A stretch of 64,000 nt of DNA from Isosphaeraceae bacterium EP7 (GCA_038400315.1 CP151667.1:6707174-6771173), one strand, 5' to 3'. Positions 18,404 through 28,048 are shown, counted from the stretch's first letter. Program-made: numbers and translations. The notes: a model not told the origin generated them from the sequence alone.

Positions 18404-18904
18404 TCAGAACACCTCGGTCGGCGCCCGCTGCGCCATGGTCGCCCGCCGCATCGTGAGCGGCTGCCGACCGATCCGCCTGTCCGGCTCAGCCGGACGCCGC
18501 GTCTTCTCCATCTTCGGGCGTGGCTTCGGCCGGATCGTCACCTGCGGACGTGCCGTGAGCAGGTCGGCCAGCAGAAGAGAAATCTCCGGCCGGCGACCTC
18601 GCCAGGGCCCGGCCAACGCCTCGGCCTTCATCAGCATGTGCTCGATCCGGGCGGGCGGGAACGATTGGCGTAGGTGAGCCATCCGGGTCAGGATCTTCGG
18701 CGATCCCAGGGCCCAGGCCAGGCTCGGGCACTCGGCCAGCCAGTGGTCGGGCCTCGACGACACCAGCAGACGCCAGCAGAGCTCGGCCCAGGGGTCGCCC
18801 GGCCGACTCGACGCCAGCGCGATCGTCAGCAGGACATCTCGGGTGCCGCGACGCCCCGCCATGTCAAACCACCAGGCCAGCCTCAGCTCCATCTCCGGCG
18901 CCAT
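18404..18904 (-). CDS. Hypothetical protein
   Basis: This 166-residue soluble protein is not recognised. The first ~110 residues are helical and Trp/Leu-rich (LRLAWWFDMAGRRGTRDVLLTIALA, WAELCWRLLVSSRPDHWLAECPSLAWALG), and the last ~45 are basic and Pro/Arg-rich. AAGGAG lies eight bases before the ATG at 18904. It converges on the dehydrogenase with 6 bases between the stops, which supports a real gene end. Confidence 0.55.
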   Translation of the reverse strand: MAPEMELRLAWWFDMAGRRGTRDVLLTIALASSRPGDPWAELCWRLLVSSRPDHWLAECPSLAWALGSPKILTRMAHLRQSFPPARIEHMLMKAEALAGPWRGRRPEISLLLADLLTARPQVTIRPKPRPKMEKTRRPAEPDRRIGRQPLTMRRATMAQRAPTEVF

Positions 18905-19120
18905 CGGACGCTCCTTCTCCGGTCGACCGCACCCTCAGAGCTTACCCAAACGCTTGTCGCCCTTTCTTCATCGGCCCGGGACGCTTCGGGCTTGGGCCAA
19001 TCCGCCAGAAATCCTCAAGGCTGGGGCGGCCCAACCGTCGGTCAACTGGGGTTTTCGGGCCGAGATGCCCCCACTATGCTGTGGACCCCCGATTGCACGC
19101 CCACGGACGAGGCCCCCTCG

Positions 19121-20269
19121 ATGCGCATCCTGATGGTGACCTCCTTCCCGATTCCAGGCGACTACGACGGCACCGCCATGCTGCCGATCAAGATCGTCAG
19201 GGCCCTCACGGAACGGGGCGTCCCGGTCGTCCTGGCCCACCTGAAGGCCCGGCCCCCGTTCGGACCCACCGTCCGCACCGAGTTCGAGGGGATCCCCTCC
19301 TTCACCCTGCACCCATCCCGGTGGGGCAAGGGCTTGCGCGCGATCCGCCGCGAGTTCCAGTTCGATCTGGTCCACGCCCAGCACTACGGCGGCGCCACCC
19401 GCGCCTATTTCCCCTGCCGACGCGGGAATTGGCCGATGGTCTACGAGATCCACTCGCTGCTGGGCGACGAGGTCGAGCGTGACCGGCTTGGCCGGGGGCC
19501 CGGGTTCCGGCTGACCCAGATGATCGAGCGCCTGGCCTGCCGCCACGCCGCCGCCATCATCGCGCTCGGCGAGCCGGTGCGTGACGTGGTGATCCGTGAG
19601 AAGAAGGTGCCCGCCGACCGCGTCTCGGTGATCTACCCAGGCATCGACCTGGCCGAGTACGACCGCCCGGGCGAGCCCGCCGCCATCCCCGGCATCGGGC
19701 CCGAGCACCAGGTGGTCATGTACATCGGCAGCATCGTCCACCCCAACCAGGGGGTCCCCATCCTGGTCGACGCCCTGCCCGCCGTCTTCCGGGCCAGGCC
19801 CAACGCCCGTTGCGTCCTCGTCGGCGGCCCCCCCGAGGTCGGTGAGGCCTACAAGGCCAAGCTCGGCGAGTTCGGCGATCGACTCATCATCCTGACGGGC
19901 CAAACCCCCGAGCAGGTCGTGGCCCTCAGCCGCAGGGCGGACGTGCTGGTGCACCCGCGCCTGGCCTGCCGCGAGAACTTCTCGGTCCAGAGCAAGATCG
20001 CCGTCTACCTCGCCGCAGGCCGTCCCATCGTGGCCACCGACTTCGGCGACTACACGACGATCCTGGGCAAGACCGGCGCCGGCCGCCTGACCCCCGTCTC
20101 GCCCGATGGGCTGGCCGAAGGCATCATCGACGTCCTGTCCCACCCCGCCCTGGCCGCGAGCCTTGCCGCCGCCGCCGGCCCCGTCGCCCGCGACCTCTTC
20201 GGCATGGACCGCAACATCGACCGCTACCTGCAAGTCTACGAGACCGCGCTCGCCCGTGGCCCCGCCTGA
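19121..20269 (+). CDS. Glycosyltransferase family 4 (GT-B)
   Basis: This 382-residue enzyme transfers sugar with retention to a glycan or lipid acceptor. The N-terminal Rossmann half (MRILMVTSFPIPGDYDGTAM, FDLVHAQHYGGATRAY) and the C-terminal GT1/GT4 donor-binding half (VMYIGSIVHPNQGVPILVDALPAV, CVLVGGPPEVGEAYKAKL, ADVLVHPRL, QSKIAVYLAAGRPIVATDFGDY) are both complete; the E-x7-E region is loosely kept. The start at 19121 is exactly at the first strand, though the frame is open far upstream. Hairpins after the stop probably end the message before the tRNA. Confidence 0.88.
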   Translation: MRILMVTSFPIPGDYDGTAMLPIKIVRALTERGVPVVLAHLKARPPFGPTVRTEFEGIPSFTLHPSRWGKGLRAIRREFQFDLVHAQHYGGATRAYFPCRRGNWPMVYEIHSLLGDEVERDRLGRGPGFRLTQMIERLACRHAAAIIALGEPVRDVVIREKKVPADRVSVIYPGIDLAEYDRPGEPAAIPGIGPEHQVVMYIGSIVHPNQGVPILVDALPAVFRARPNARCVLVGGPPEVGEAYKAKLGEFGDRLIILTGQTPEQVVALSRRADVLVHPRLACRENFSVQSKIAVYLAAGRPIVATDFGDYTTILGKTGAGRLTPVSPDGLAEGIIDVLSHPALAASLAAAAGPVARDLFGMDRNIDRYLQVYETALARGPA

Positions 20270-20279
20270 CTGAAGCGTC

Positions 20280-20310
20280 CCCGCGGACATCTTGACTCCG
20301 CGGGAGTCAA
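20280..20310 (+). terminator. Overlapping hairpins after glycosyltransferase gene
   Basis: Two mutually exclusive stems lie between the glycosyltransferase stop and the tRNA: an 8-bp stem (20280-20287 with 20297-20304) and a 7-bp perfect stem (20292-20298 with 20304-20310, 5-base loop). An AT-rich stretch follows. This is a likely terminator that insulates the tRNA gene. Confidence 0.5.
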
Positions 20311-20334
20311 CCATTAAATTCTTCCAACAGCCTT

Positions 20335-20407
20335 GCCATCGTAGCTCAATCGGCAGAGCACCGCTTTCGTAAAGCGGGGGTTGGTGGTTCGACTCCACTC
20401 GATGGCT
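20335..20407 (+). tRNA. tRNA-Thr (anticodon CGU)
   Basis: The 73-nt cloverleaf is complete. The 7-bp acceptor stem (GCCATCG with CGATGGC), D-arm GCTC/GAGC, anticodon stem CCGCT/AGCGG around the loop TTCGTAA (anticodon CGT at the DNA level, reading ACG), a five-base variable loop, and the TTCGACT T-loop are all readable. The discriminator base is T, usual for threonine tRNAs. CCA is not encoded. It stands alone between a glycosyltransferase and a transposon-rich stretch, which is a typical entry point for mobile DNA. Confidence 0.95.
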
Positions 20408-20529
20408 CTATCCCCAAGTACATTCTCCAAAAGTAACTACGCTAACTGGCCGGCGATCGGCGGTGTGGCCTGGGATGCCTTGCAGGGTGGTAGTCCTAGC
20501 GGGTCATTCCGGTTGGGCGTGGCCATAAC

Positions 20530-21566
20530 CTACCCGGGTCGTTTGATCGTCGTGGCGGCGCAGGCCCCCGATCCGCCCAGGCGGTGACGACCCTCCCTCC
20601 GACACTGCCGGCGGGCGGCCCTCTTCCCGCCCCAGACGAACGGCGTCGGGGACCGATTCCAGTGCTCGGCGACCGCCTCGAACCAGCCGATGATCTGGGC
20701 CGGCGTGCCCGGCTCCTGGCCCTCCAGCGCCCTCCGCTTGAGGATCCGCCGCAGGCTCTCGGCCATGTTCAGCCACGACCCGCCCAGCGGCGTGTACAGC
20801 GCCATGATCCCTTGGGCGAACAGCCAGCAAACCAGCTCCGGCGTCTTGTGGCCGGCCAGGTTGTCCAGAACCAGCAGCATCCGCAGCGGCGGCAAGTCCG
20901 GCGACGGGGGCGTCGCGATCGTGAGCCCCTCCAGCCAGCGTCGCCAGGCGTCCCCGATCGACGGATCGGCCGCCGCCTGGGTCGCCGGGGCGGGCGCCGG
21001 TGGCATCTCAGCGAGCACCGCCGTCAGTTCTCGCTTCAGCCAGGCGTGCAGCACCGCGTTGGGGCACGCCGTCACGCCCTTGACACGCGCCCGGCCGTCG
21101 GCCGGTTGGAACAGCGTCAAGACCTTTGCGGTCCCGTTGCGGAAATAGTCGTGCGGCCGGCGTGCCGGCCGACCTTCAGGCCGCCACGACTGGCCGGGCT
21201 GGGGCACCGCCTGGAATGGCCAGGCCTGGTCGGTGCACCAGACCGACAGGCCCATCGCCTCGCCGATCTGATAGGCGTCCTCGATCAACTTTTTTTCGGT
21301 GCGGTGTCCGGGTCGGTGACCAGCACCGGGCCGGCCTTACGGACTCGCAGGACCGTGCCGGTCGGGCACCAGGTGCGGCTGCGTTGATGGCTGACGCCGG
21401 CCTTGCGGAGCAAACACCAGATCGTCGAGGTCGCGACCTCCGGCAGGCCGTCGGGGGCCGATCGCAGGTCGCCTCGCAGGCTCGAGAGGCTCCAGGTGGC
21501 GTGCCGTCGGCCGTCGGCGTCGGCTCTCGGCCGGCCTCGCGGAGCACGCGCCGGCTCGCCTCGGTG
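20530..21566 (-). pseudogene. IS630 family transposase, 5'-truncated and split at an A7 run
   Basis: The C-terminal frame (20530-21288) reads [48 protein letters not shown] and [20 protein letters not shown], the DDE core of one IS630 group. The upstream frame (21285-21566) supplies [22 protein letters not shown] and ends DTAPKKS-stop. The two meet at a run of seven A (21290-21296 on the complement) one frame apart. An ancestral A6 would give a continuous PKKL join. The N-terminal DNA-binding part expected upstream is missing, because the neighbouring transposase begins there. It is either inactivated or dependent on slippage. Confidence 0.75.
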
Positions 21567-22713
21567 TCATAGACGCGCGGCCGGCCGACGCCATCGCCCT
21601 GGTGCTGCTGCGTCTCGTCGCCCGGGAGGTCCTCGACTCGAAACCGTTGCTCTTCGCCCTGGATGACACGCCCACCAGGCGGTACGGCCCCAAGGTCCAG
21701 GGGGCCGGCATCCACCACAACCCCACCCCGGAGACGGCCGGCTCGAGGTTCCTCTAGGGTCACAACTGGGTGACCCTCAGCCGAGTCGTGCGTCAGACCC
21801 TCGTCGGCGTCATCGGCCTGCCGCTGCTGGCCCGGTTGTACGTCCGTAAAGCCGATGTCCCCAAGCTCCCCGAGCTGGCCAAGATCCTCTTCCGCACCAA
21901 GTTTCGGCAGGCCGCCGAGATGCTCACGGCCATGGCCTCGGGGCTGCCCAAGTCCGATCACCGACCCCGGGTTGTCGTCGATGGCGCCTATGCCAACCGG
22001 GAGTTCCTCAAGCCGGCCTTCATGGCCGGCTTCGACGTCGTGGCCCGACTCCGCAAGGACGCCGCCCTCACGGACCGACCACCCGTCCTGGCGCCGGGGA
22101 CCAAGCGGGGCCGTGGCCGCCCGCCGATCTACGGCAAGGATGTCGTGAGCCTGGCCAAACGAGCCGGCCAGAAGCGAGGCTGGGCCGAGCTGAAGAGCAC
22201 CACCGCCTCGGGCCGAGAGGTGACCGAGTGTTTCAAGACGTTCCTGGCGACGTGGCGACCGGCCGGCGGGGTGATCCGGGTGGTGATCCTCAAGGCGAGG
22301 ACGACTCGTGGCGGGCCTTCCTGAGCACCGACCGGGATGCCAGCGTCGAGTCGATCGTCCAGGCGGTGCATGACCGCTGGAGTATCGAGGCGAACTACCG
22401 GGACTTGAAGCAGGTCAAGCGGGTCGGCGAGGTGCAGTTGCGTCGGGTGTGTGCCAACGTGGGGGCGTTCCACCTGGGAATGTGGGTCCACACGCTGACG
22501 GAGGTGTGGGCCTGGAAGCAGGCCACCTCGGAGCTCAGCGACCGGCGGGATCGGCCGTGGGATGATGCGAACCGCCGCCCCTCGCATGCTGACCGTCGCC
22601 GAGCGTTGCAGCAAGCGATGTGGCGGGAAGAATATCGGCGCCTGGGCGTCCCGAACACGCTCAGCGAGAAAATCCTGCCGCTGTTCGATCGCATCACCCG
22701 GCTGGCCGGATGA
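21548..22713 (+). pseudogene. DDE transposase (IS701/IS4-like), truncated with internal stop and frameshift
   Basis: Readable pieces are LLFALDDTPTRRYGPKVQGA, then an in-frame TAG at 21755 where an aromatic residue precedes GHNWVTLS in relatives, then LLARLYVRKADVPKLPELAK, VVVDGAYANREFLKPAFMAGFD and DVVARLRKDAAL. The frame is lost by one base near 22297 and continues with DDSWRAFLSTDRDA, WSIEANYRDLKQVKRVGEVQ and a helical tail. The 5' end is missing and abuts the IS630 remnant, so the two elements have cut into each other. It is not functional as it stands. Confidence 0.7.
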
Positions 22714-22867
22714 CCGGCTTCACTATTGGCAAAGTCCAGTAAGAACAGGAACTGGCGGCGCCTCGTCATCTCGGCCGCCGTTACGACAGCTCTGACGACC
22801 TAATGCCTGTCGACGTTCTACCCGGCACCCTCTTGGTCAGGGGATGGGCGCAAGCACGCTCCGATCG

Positions 22868-24058
22868 TCAGTCGATAGGTGGCTCACCGCCAAGAACTTC
22901 CTCCTTGCGGTCGCGGGCAAGCCGCTTGCGGATTGCCTCGGCAGGGATCCCCTGGTTGTACCGGGTCGGCTTGGAGAACGGATCACCGAAATGGTGTAGG
23001 GCGACTAGCCCCCATTGGAGGTTGAAGCAAGGCGAGCCCGATGAGCCGTAGTCCGTATTCGTCATGTATCGGACACGTGTGCCTTCCGGGTTGACCGACA
23101 GGATCGCGTCGGTATCGAAGGCGAGCTTCACTGGGCGTCCATTGGGGTGCTGGAGGATCATCACGGCCCCCCCCCGTTCTAATCCCGTCGGGGCGACTGG
23201 CATCTCGATCCAGCCACGGAGGGGCCCCCGGGCGGCCATAGGCTCGGAGCCGATCGGCCGGTCGAGCCGCACGAGCGCATGGTCGAGCTGGTCGAGCGTC
23301 GCTAGTGGCTCGCCGGCGTCCTCCGTGGCATCGGGCAATGGTGGGCTCGAGTCGATGTGCCACGCGTCGAAGTCGCCCTTCAGCGGGACCAGGTTCCCAG
23401 CCGCCTCCGCGCCGTTGTTCATGATTCGGAAGTCGAATCGGCAGCACACGTCGGCGCCCAACGACCTCGCCTCGATCGCGTCCTTGAGGACGTGATAATT
23501 CGTTAGCACGACGTCTTCGTTGACGAGAAATCCGGTGCCGACCGGCTTGCGTTGGACCTCGATCTGGCACACCCTCTGCTCGTTCCGGAGGTACTGCGCG
23601 AACCAGAGCCGTGGCTCCAGCATCGGCAACGACTTCCGGATAATCTTCTGGAACCCTTCGAAGGTCGCCGGTACTTCCGCCGGTAACTGTGAGCGTCCCG
23701 CTCGCTGGACCTCTACGGCCGGCGACAGGCCGTAAGACTCTAGCACGGCGAGTTTGTCCGAATCAACGGCGGCCCGCTGCGCTTCATTCAGTAGGGATTG
23801 GGCATACTTTCGGTAGATCTCCTGGACGTCTTCCCGCAGTGGCCGCGCCGCGGCTACCGCGGCGAACAGTTGCGGATCGCGGCCCTCGTTGTCGAAAACC
23901 TCGAGTACAGCACCGACCACCTCGAGGAACGGCCCGTCGGCGACATGGTGGGAACGCTTGAATTCAAGTTGTTCGAAGAGGAACATGTCGAATTGGCTCG
24001 GCGTGAAGACCCGCGCGATGGTGTTCTTCACCTCGCCGAACTGGATACCCTTCAGCAT
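22868..24058 (-). CDS. EAD1-like domain fused to trypsin-like serine protease
   Basis: This 396-residue cytosolic protein has no signal peptide. Residues ~5-90 form a small helical domain (EVKNTIARVFTPSQFDMFLF, FLEVVGAVLEVFDNEGRDPQ, ARPLREDVQEIY) resembling effector-associated domain EAD1, a Death-like adaptor of bacterial conflict systems. Residues ~160-380 are a trypsin fold: GTGFLVNEDVVLTNYHVLK with H189, DHALVRLDRP with D259, and YGSSGSPCFN with S340 as nucleophile. EAD modules bring effectors together by homotypic contacts. It follows the trypsin-nuclease gene by 28 bases (AGGAG before the ATG), forming a two-gene operon. The plus-strand protein at 26770 carries a related EAD. The likely role is a processing protease that activates a partner. 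Confidence 0.82.
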   Translation of the reverse strand: MLKGIQFGEVKNTIARVFTPSQFDMFLFEQLEFKRSHHVADGPFLEVVGAVLEVFDNEGRDPQLFAAVAAARPLREDVQEIYRKYAQSLLNEAQRAAVDSDKLAVLESYGLSPAVEVQRAGRSQLPAEVPATFEGFQKIIRKSLPMLEPRLWFAQYLRNEQRVCQIEVQRKPVGTGFLVNEDVVLTNYHVLKDAIEARSLGADVCCRFDFRIMNNGAEAAGNLVPLKGDFDAWHIDSSPPLPDATEDAGEPLATLDQLDHALVRLDRPIGSEPMAARGPLRGWIEMPVAPTGLERGGAVMILQHPNGRPVKLAFDTDAILSVNPEGTRVRYMTNTDYGSSGSPCFNLQWGLVALHHFGDPFSKPTRYNQGIPAEAIRKRLARDRKEEVLGGEPPID

Positions 24059-24086
24059 CGATTCGGCTCCTGACGGACGTTACCGC

Positions 24087-26318
24087 TCACCTCACGGAAA
24101 CGGCCTCGGCGACTCGACGGCCCTCTTCGGTGTCGTGACGATCATACCGCTTCAACTCAGTCAGTTTCACCAGTCCGCCGAGCATTTCCTCGATAGCCCC
24201 GATCCCTCGCATGAACCGCTTCCACTTGGCCGGCACCGCAAACTCCTCGGGCCTGGGCACGGCCGAGAGGTCCTGCTCCATCACGAACCCAAAGGCCTCG
24301 GGGCCGTCCTCGCCGGCGACGACGACGATCTTCCAGAATGAACGCGGGATTAGGACGCGGACCCGCCCGTGGACGTCGCGGCCGTCGAACACCTGGTCGT
24401 CCTCCGCGAGGACCGGGCCGGAGAATAGAATCGCCCGCTCTGCCTTCGTCTCGGCCTGGATCAGGTTCTCCAGGTCGCCCCAGTTGTCCTGCCCCTTGGC
24501 CGATTGGTTGAAGGCACCAACCTGTGGCGAGCAATTGGTCGTGTGGAAGGTGTCACCATTGGCCATCTGAATGTCCTCGAAGGTGTCGCCCCAGCAAACG
24601 TCGTCGCGGCGCACAAGATGCCCCTTGTCGAAGGCGCCTTCATCCTTCGAGAAGAAGGCGTCGGGGAGCTGGTTTGTCCCGGGGATGCGTGGGTCAATCA
24701 CCCACTGCTCGGCGACGAAGTCAGGGAGGCCGGTCAATTCCTTGCGGCTCGGCTTGCGGCCGTTGATCAGCCGGTGTTCGGGCTGCCAATCGCTGTTGGC
24801 GGCGGTGAACAGGGCGAGCCGCCGCGTCTTGTGCATCACGACCGAAAACTTGTGATACTTCAGCTCCCAGGTGCCGTCGTCGAGTCGGGCAACGGCCGCC
24901 TCCCCGTACTGGGTTAGCGTGGGCAAAGGGATGGTCACGTCTTCCCCGAGGCCGAGAAAATCGGGCCGGTAGCCCTCGCGCTCGTCGAGCCCATCGAGGA
25001 TGACGGGGACCTGCATCCTCATCGCTTCGACCTGGGCCTCTGGGGTCGCGGCCGTCGTCGACGCGATCTCCCCCGGCACTGGCGCCCCGAGCGCGATGGT
25101 CACCTGGATCGGGATTGTCCAGGTCACTGTCCCCCCGGCCATTGGAACGGGTCCGGACGGGTTCGGCCCGGGGGTCGATAGGTTGGTCCGGTCATCGTCC
25201 CCTTCCTTTTCCCTGATTGCCGTCTCGCCGCCGAGGCGGTCCCAGGCAAAAGCCCAGTCGCTCGTGGCCCGCACCGCCCCGGCGAATCTCAGCCCACAGG
25301 CCACAACTCGACTGTCTCGTGCCAGCTCATAGGCCGGCACGGCGTAGTTGGCCTTGAGATATTCCCCAGCGAAGTGCAACGCGACCACCTGGCCGGTCAC
25401 CAGGTCGATCACGGCAGAGCCCGAGTTCCCCCCGAGAGTGGAACTGTCGTGGGTCAGGGCATTCACCAGGTTACCGAAACTCTGGACCTTTTGACGCTCG
25501 CGGAGCCGGCCAGGCTGGAGCCGCTTCACGTCGAAGACCCGATTGAAGATCCGGTTCTGAACGTCCAGGTCGTTCCTCCGGTCTTGCGCCGGATAGCCGA
25601 TCACAACGACTTCACGATTCGTCAGCGCCTCCGGGGCGTCGACCGACAGCGTCAGCGGCTTCGCCGCGGCGGGTAGGCCCTCCATCCGGAGCACGGCCAT
25701 GTCCCAGTATGGGTGGATCATCACGACCTCGCGAACCCGGGCGTAGTCCTCGTCCGTGCCCTCTGGGGTGTCGATCTCGCGGCGGAAGCTGATCGCGGCG
25801 TCGCCCGGGCGATAGATCAGCCCTCGGTTGCCCAATCCCTCCGCGAACAGCTTGGCGACGTGCTTATTGGTCAGCACGAGGTCGGGGCCGACCACGAAAC
25901 CGGTGCCGGCGAAGGGGTATTGCGGGAGGTTCGGGACCTCGATCCGACCGATCGAGGGGAGGAGGCCGAGAACTCGCTTCTTCGGGGCGCCGCTATTGAG
26001 GTGCGTCCATGGGTCGGGCAACTTATCGTAGTCGACCTTAGACACGGCAGTGCCAACAGTCCGACGCACCAGCACGACCGGCCGCTCTTTGAGCAGGACG
26101 ATCGCCTCCAGGCCATTCAACTCGTCCGTCGTGACGCGGTCGAATCGGTCCTGCGCGATCTTGCGCAAGCCCTCGACGGCGTTCGCCTCCTCGGGTGGTG
26201 TCTCTCCGCCGAAGCTCTCGGTGAGCGTCTCATGCTTCGTGATCAGGCCGTCTAGCCCGTCGGCAGAGACCTTCTCAAGCATGGCCTTCAATCTCGCGGC
26301 TTTCTCGACTCGGTCCAA
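24087..26318 (-). CDS. Trypsin-like protease fused to NUC-type DNA/RNA non-specific endonuclease
   Basis: This 743-residue protein is cytosolic by sequence. Residues 1-100 are helical and unassigned. Residues ~120-345 are a trypsin-like domain with H153 (VLTNKHVA), D206 (YWDMAVLRM) and S299 (GGNSGSAVI). Residues ~375-420 are a Pro/Gly/Thr-rich linker holding the element TWTIPIQVTIALGAPVP. Residues ~445-700 are a NUC (NucA/Serratia-type) nuclease: FDKGHLVRR with D564 and H567 (Lys in place of the usual Arg), NCSPQVGAFNQ with metal ligand N604, and DNWGDLENL with E617. TTG is the start, with GAGGAG seven bases upstream. It probably degrades DNA and RNA when released or activated. It is first gene of the minus-strand operon of the island. 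Confidence 0.85.
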   Translation of the reverse strand: MDRVEKAARLKAMLEKVSADGLDGLITKHETLTESFGGETPPEEANAVEGLRKIAQDRFDRVTTDELNGLEAIVLLKERPVVLVRRTVGTAVSKVDYDKLPDPWTHLNSGAPKKRVLGLLPSIGRIEVPNLPQYPFAGTGFVVGPDLVLTNKHVAKLFAEGLGNRGLIYRPGDAAISFRREIDTPEGTDEDYARVREVVMIHPYWDMAVLRMEGLPAAAKPLTLSVDAPEALTNREVVVIGYPAQDRRNDLDVQNRIFNRVFDVKRLQPGRLRERQKVQSFGNLVNALTHDSSTLGGNSGSAVIDLVTGQVVALHFAGEYLKANYAVPAYELARDSRVVACGLRFAGAVRATSDWAFAWDRLGGETAIREKEGDDDRTNLSTPGPNPSGPVPMAGGTVTWTIPIQVTIALGAPVPGEIASTTAATPEAQVEAMRMQVPVILDGLDEREGYRPDFLGLGEDVTIPLPTLTQYGEAAVARLDDGTWELKYHKFSVVMHKTRRLALFTAANSDWQPEHRLINGRKPSRKELTGLPDFVAEQWVIDPRIPGTNQLPDAFFSKDEGAFDKGHLVRRDDVCWGDTFEDIQMANGDTFHTTNCSPQVGAFNQSAKGQDNWGDLENLIQAETKAERAILFSGPVLAEDDQVFDGRDVHGRVRVLIPRSFWKIVVVAGEDGPEAFGFVMEQDLSAVPRPEEFAVPAKWKRFMRGIGAIEEMLGGLVKLTELKRYDRHDTEEGRRVAEAVSVR

Positions 26319-26769
26319 GGCATGCTCCTCATCGTTGGGCTTATGCCTCCCGCGTCAGGGAGGTCCTCGGCAACTGCGAAACTTCGTCCCGAGGGCGAGC
26401 CCGTCGACTTCGGTGCCCTGAGCGAGAGACGGCGTCTGCTATATCAGTCGCTTCGAGGAACTGCAACGGCCATGTCCCCCAATCGATTCGGTCGCGGATC
26501 GTGCGTCCGCGAGCCGATCACTTCCCGCATCAGACCGATCGGGGTACACTCTTCTCGTAGATATCTGCGGCGGGGACGCATCACCGATTGGTCAACACGA
26601 AGCCCCGACGAAGGTTGGACACGCGTTCGTTCCTCGCTCGTCTTCGATCGACCCGGGCTGCTCCGGCCGCTCGCGCAGGCAGACGTCGACCGGCGGGCAA
26701 CCCGACCCGACTATGGGTCTCGTTGGACGATCTGGCGACCGAGGCTGACCCCAGGAAAGCCAGACCCCG
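26319..26769. promoter_or_regulatory. Divergent control region of the EAD/protease island
   Basis: This 451-bp gap separates the minus-strand protease operon from the plus-strand EAD/STAND/lipase operon, the only place where both promoters can lie. A TACACTCTTCTCGTAGATAT stretch near 26545 is relatively AT-rich and could be a -10 region. No regulator gene, inverted-repeat operator or RNA gene was recognised. Confidence 0.4.
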
Positions 26770-28047
26770 ATGTCTCCCCAGATGCACACCCTCGTCGTCC
26801 TCACCGGCCGGCAAGTCGGCGAGCTGACCCACATCTTGTGCCAGCTCTTCAACTTGGCAGAATTAACGCGGCTGACTCGGACTCATCTCGAGCTCGACCT
26901 GGAAGTCGAAATTGCGACTCCGAAGACCGGCCTCTTGGAGGTCGCCTATAACCTCATCTCACACCTAGACAGGCACGGGCGGGTTGATCAGTTCCTTGGA
27001 GCGGTCACTGCTGAGCGGCCACTCGACGATGGGCTGCGGCAATTCATCGGCCGCATCCGGGGCGATGCGCAATCGCCCCCGATTGAGAAGCAGATCAGCG
27101 AGGTTAACGAAGCCCTCGAAGCCGTGGCTAAGAGAGCTAAGGCCGATCCGGCGGTCCAGGCGGCACTCGGGGAGACAAAGGCCCAGTTCAAGATCGTCCG
27201 GGATGAGCTAACGTACCTGGCTCGGTACAAGGCCTTGCACGACTGCCTTCATACACTCCAGATGCAGCTAACGGCGGTCTCTAGGGCAGCGCAGGCGTTC
27301 CCGGATGACCCGACTGCCGGTCGCGACCTGGTGGCGTTTGCCGACCAGCTCCAGCGACAAGCCCGTCGAGCTCGTAAAGCGATCGGCGGGCTGCTGAGCG
27401 AGGCCGAAGAGACGATCTGGGTGGACGAGTTCGATCAGGCCCTGGTAGCCGCTCGTGAGGCGGTCCGGGCCGTTGACGGGGCACCGCTGACGGCCGCCGT
27501 CGAGGCCCTCGCCCAACTTCTGCCGCAGTCGATCCGGATAAACGATCAAATGATCGGGGCGGCTCGCCGGCTCGGCCTCCAACTTGACCCCCTGGCCACG
27601 ACGATGTCGTCCCTTGCCAGCGGGACGGACGGAGGAGTGGCTGACCGACTCAAGGCCGGGGCCATCGCGCTTCGTGGGCTGACACCACAACTGGTGGGGC
27701 TGACCTCTGTTCATGACATCTGGCAAAAGATTGATTCGGCCCTGACTACGGCGGAAGCGTTCCCAAACGCGTCGCCGGCTCGCCGGGTGCCGCGATGGCC
27801 CCGGGTCAAGGCAGACATCGCCCGGGTCTGCCCCCCCGGTTCGGCACTCGACCCGGCGGCCGATCCGGTCGCCCTGACAGAAGGATTGGAGCAAGCAACG
27901 GACTTGGCCACCTCAGAGAACATCTTTCTCACGCTTCGCGCGGCTTCCAGGCACGAGTTCAAGGACGTCGACGACCGGCTCCTCGATTTGGCCGAACAGT
28001 TAACCGAGACGATTGGCAACTTGAACATCTTGCTCGGAGTAATCTGA
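26770..28047 (+). CDS. EAD1-like domain protein with long helical scaffold
   Basis: This 425-residue soluble protein has an EAD1-like domain at residues ~10-95 (VGELTHILCQLFNLAELTRL, LLEVAYNLISHLDRHGRVDQ, ERPLDDGLRQFIG). It aligns without large gaps to the N-terminus of the protease at 22868. Residues 100-425 are almost all alpha-helical with Ala/Leu/Glu/Arg heptads and no catalytic motif. It is probably the adaptor or sensor that docks the EAD protease onto the membrane partner. The next gene starts one base after its stop (TGA-C-GTG), so the two are tightly coupled. Confidence 0.7.
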   Translation: MSPQMHTLVVLTGRQVGELTHILCQLFNLAELTRLTRTHLELDLEVEIATPKTGLLEVAYNLISHLDRHGRVDQFLGAVTAERPLDDGLRQFIGRIRGDAQSPPIEKQISEVNEALEAVAKRAKADPAVQAALGETKAQFKIVRDELTYLARYKALHDCLHTLQMQLTAVSRAAQAFPDDPTAGRDLVAFADQLQRQARRARKAIGGLLSEAEETIWVDEFDQALVAAREAVRAVDGAPLTAAVEALAQLLPQSIRINDQMIGAARRLGLQLDPLATTMSSLASGTDGGVADRLKAGAIALRGLTPQLVGLTSVHDIWQKIDSALTTAEAFPNASPARRVPRWPRVKADIARVCPPGSALDPAADPVALTEGLEQATDLATSENIFLTLRAASRHEFKDVDDRLLDLAEQLTETIGNLNILLGVI

Positions 28048-28048
28048 C

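Noticed and set aside
18968-20398. 476-codon minus-strand frame
   Set aside because: It is antisense to the GT4 glycosyltransferase and crosses the tRNA gene.
20408-20529. Possible attachment-site duplication after the tRNA-Thr gene
   Set aside because: No second copy of the tRNA 3' end was found by eye to the right of the island, so no att site is claimed.
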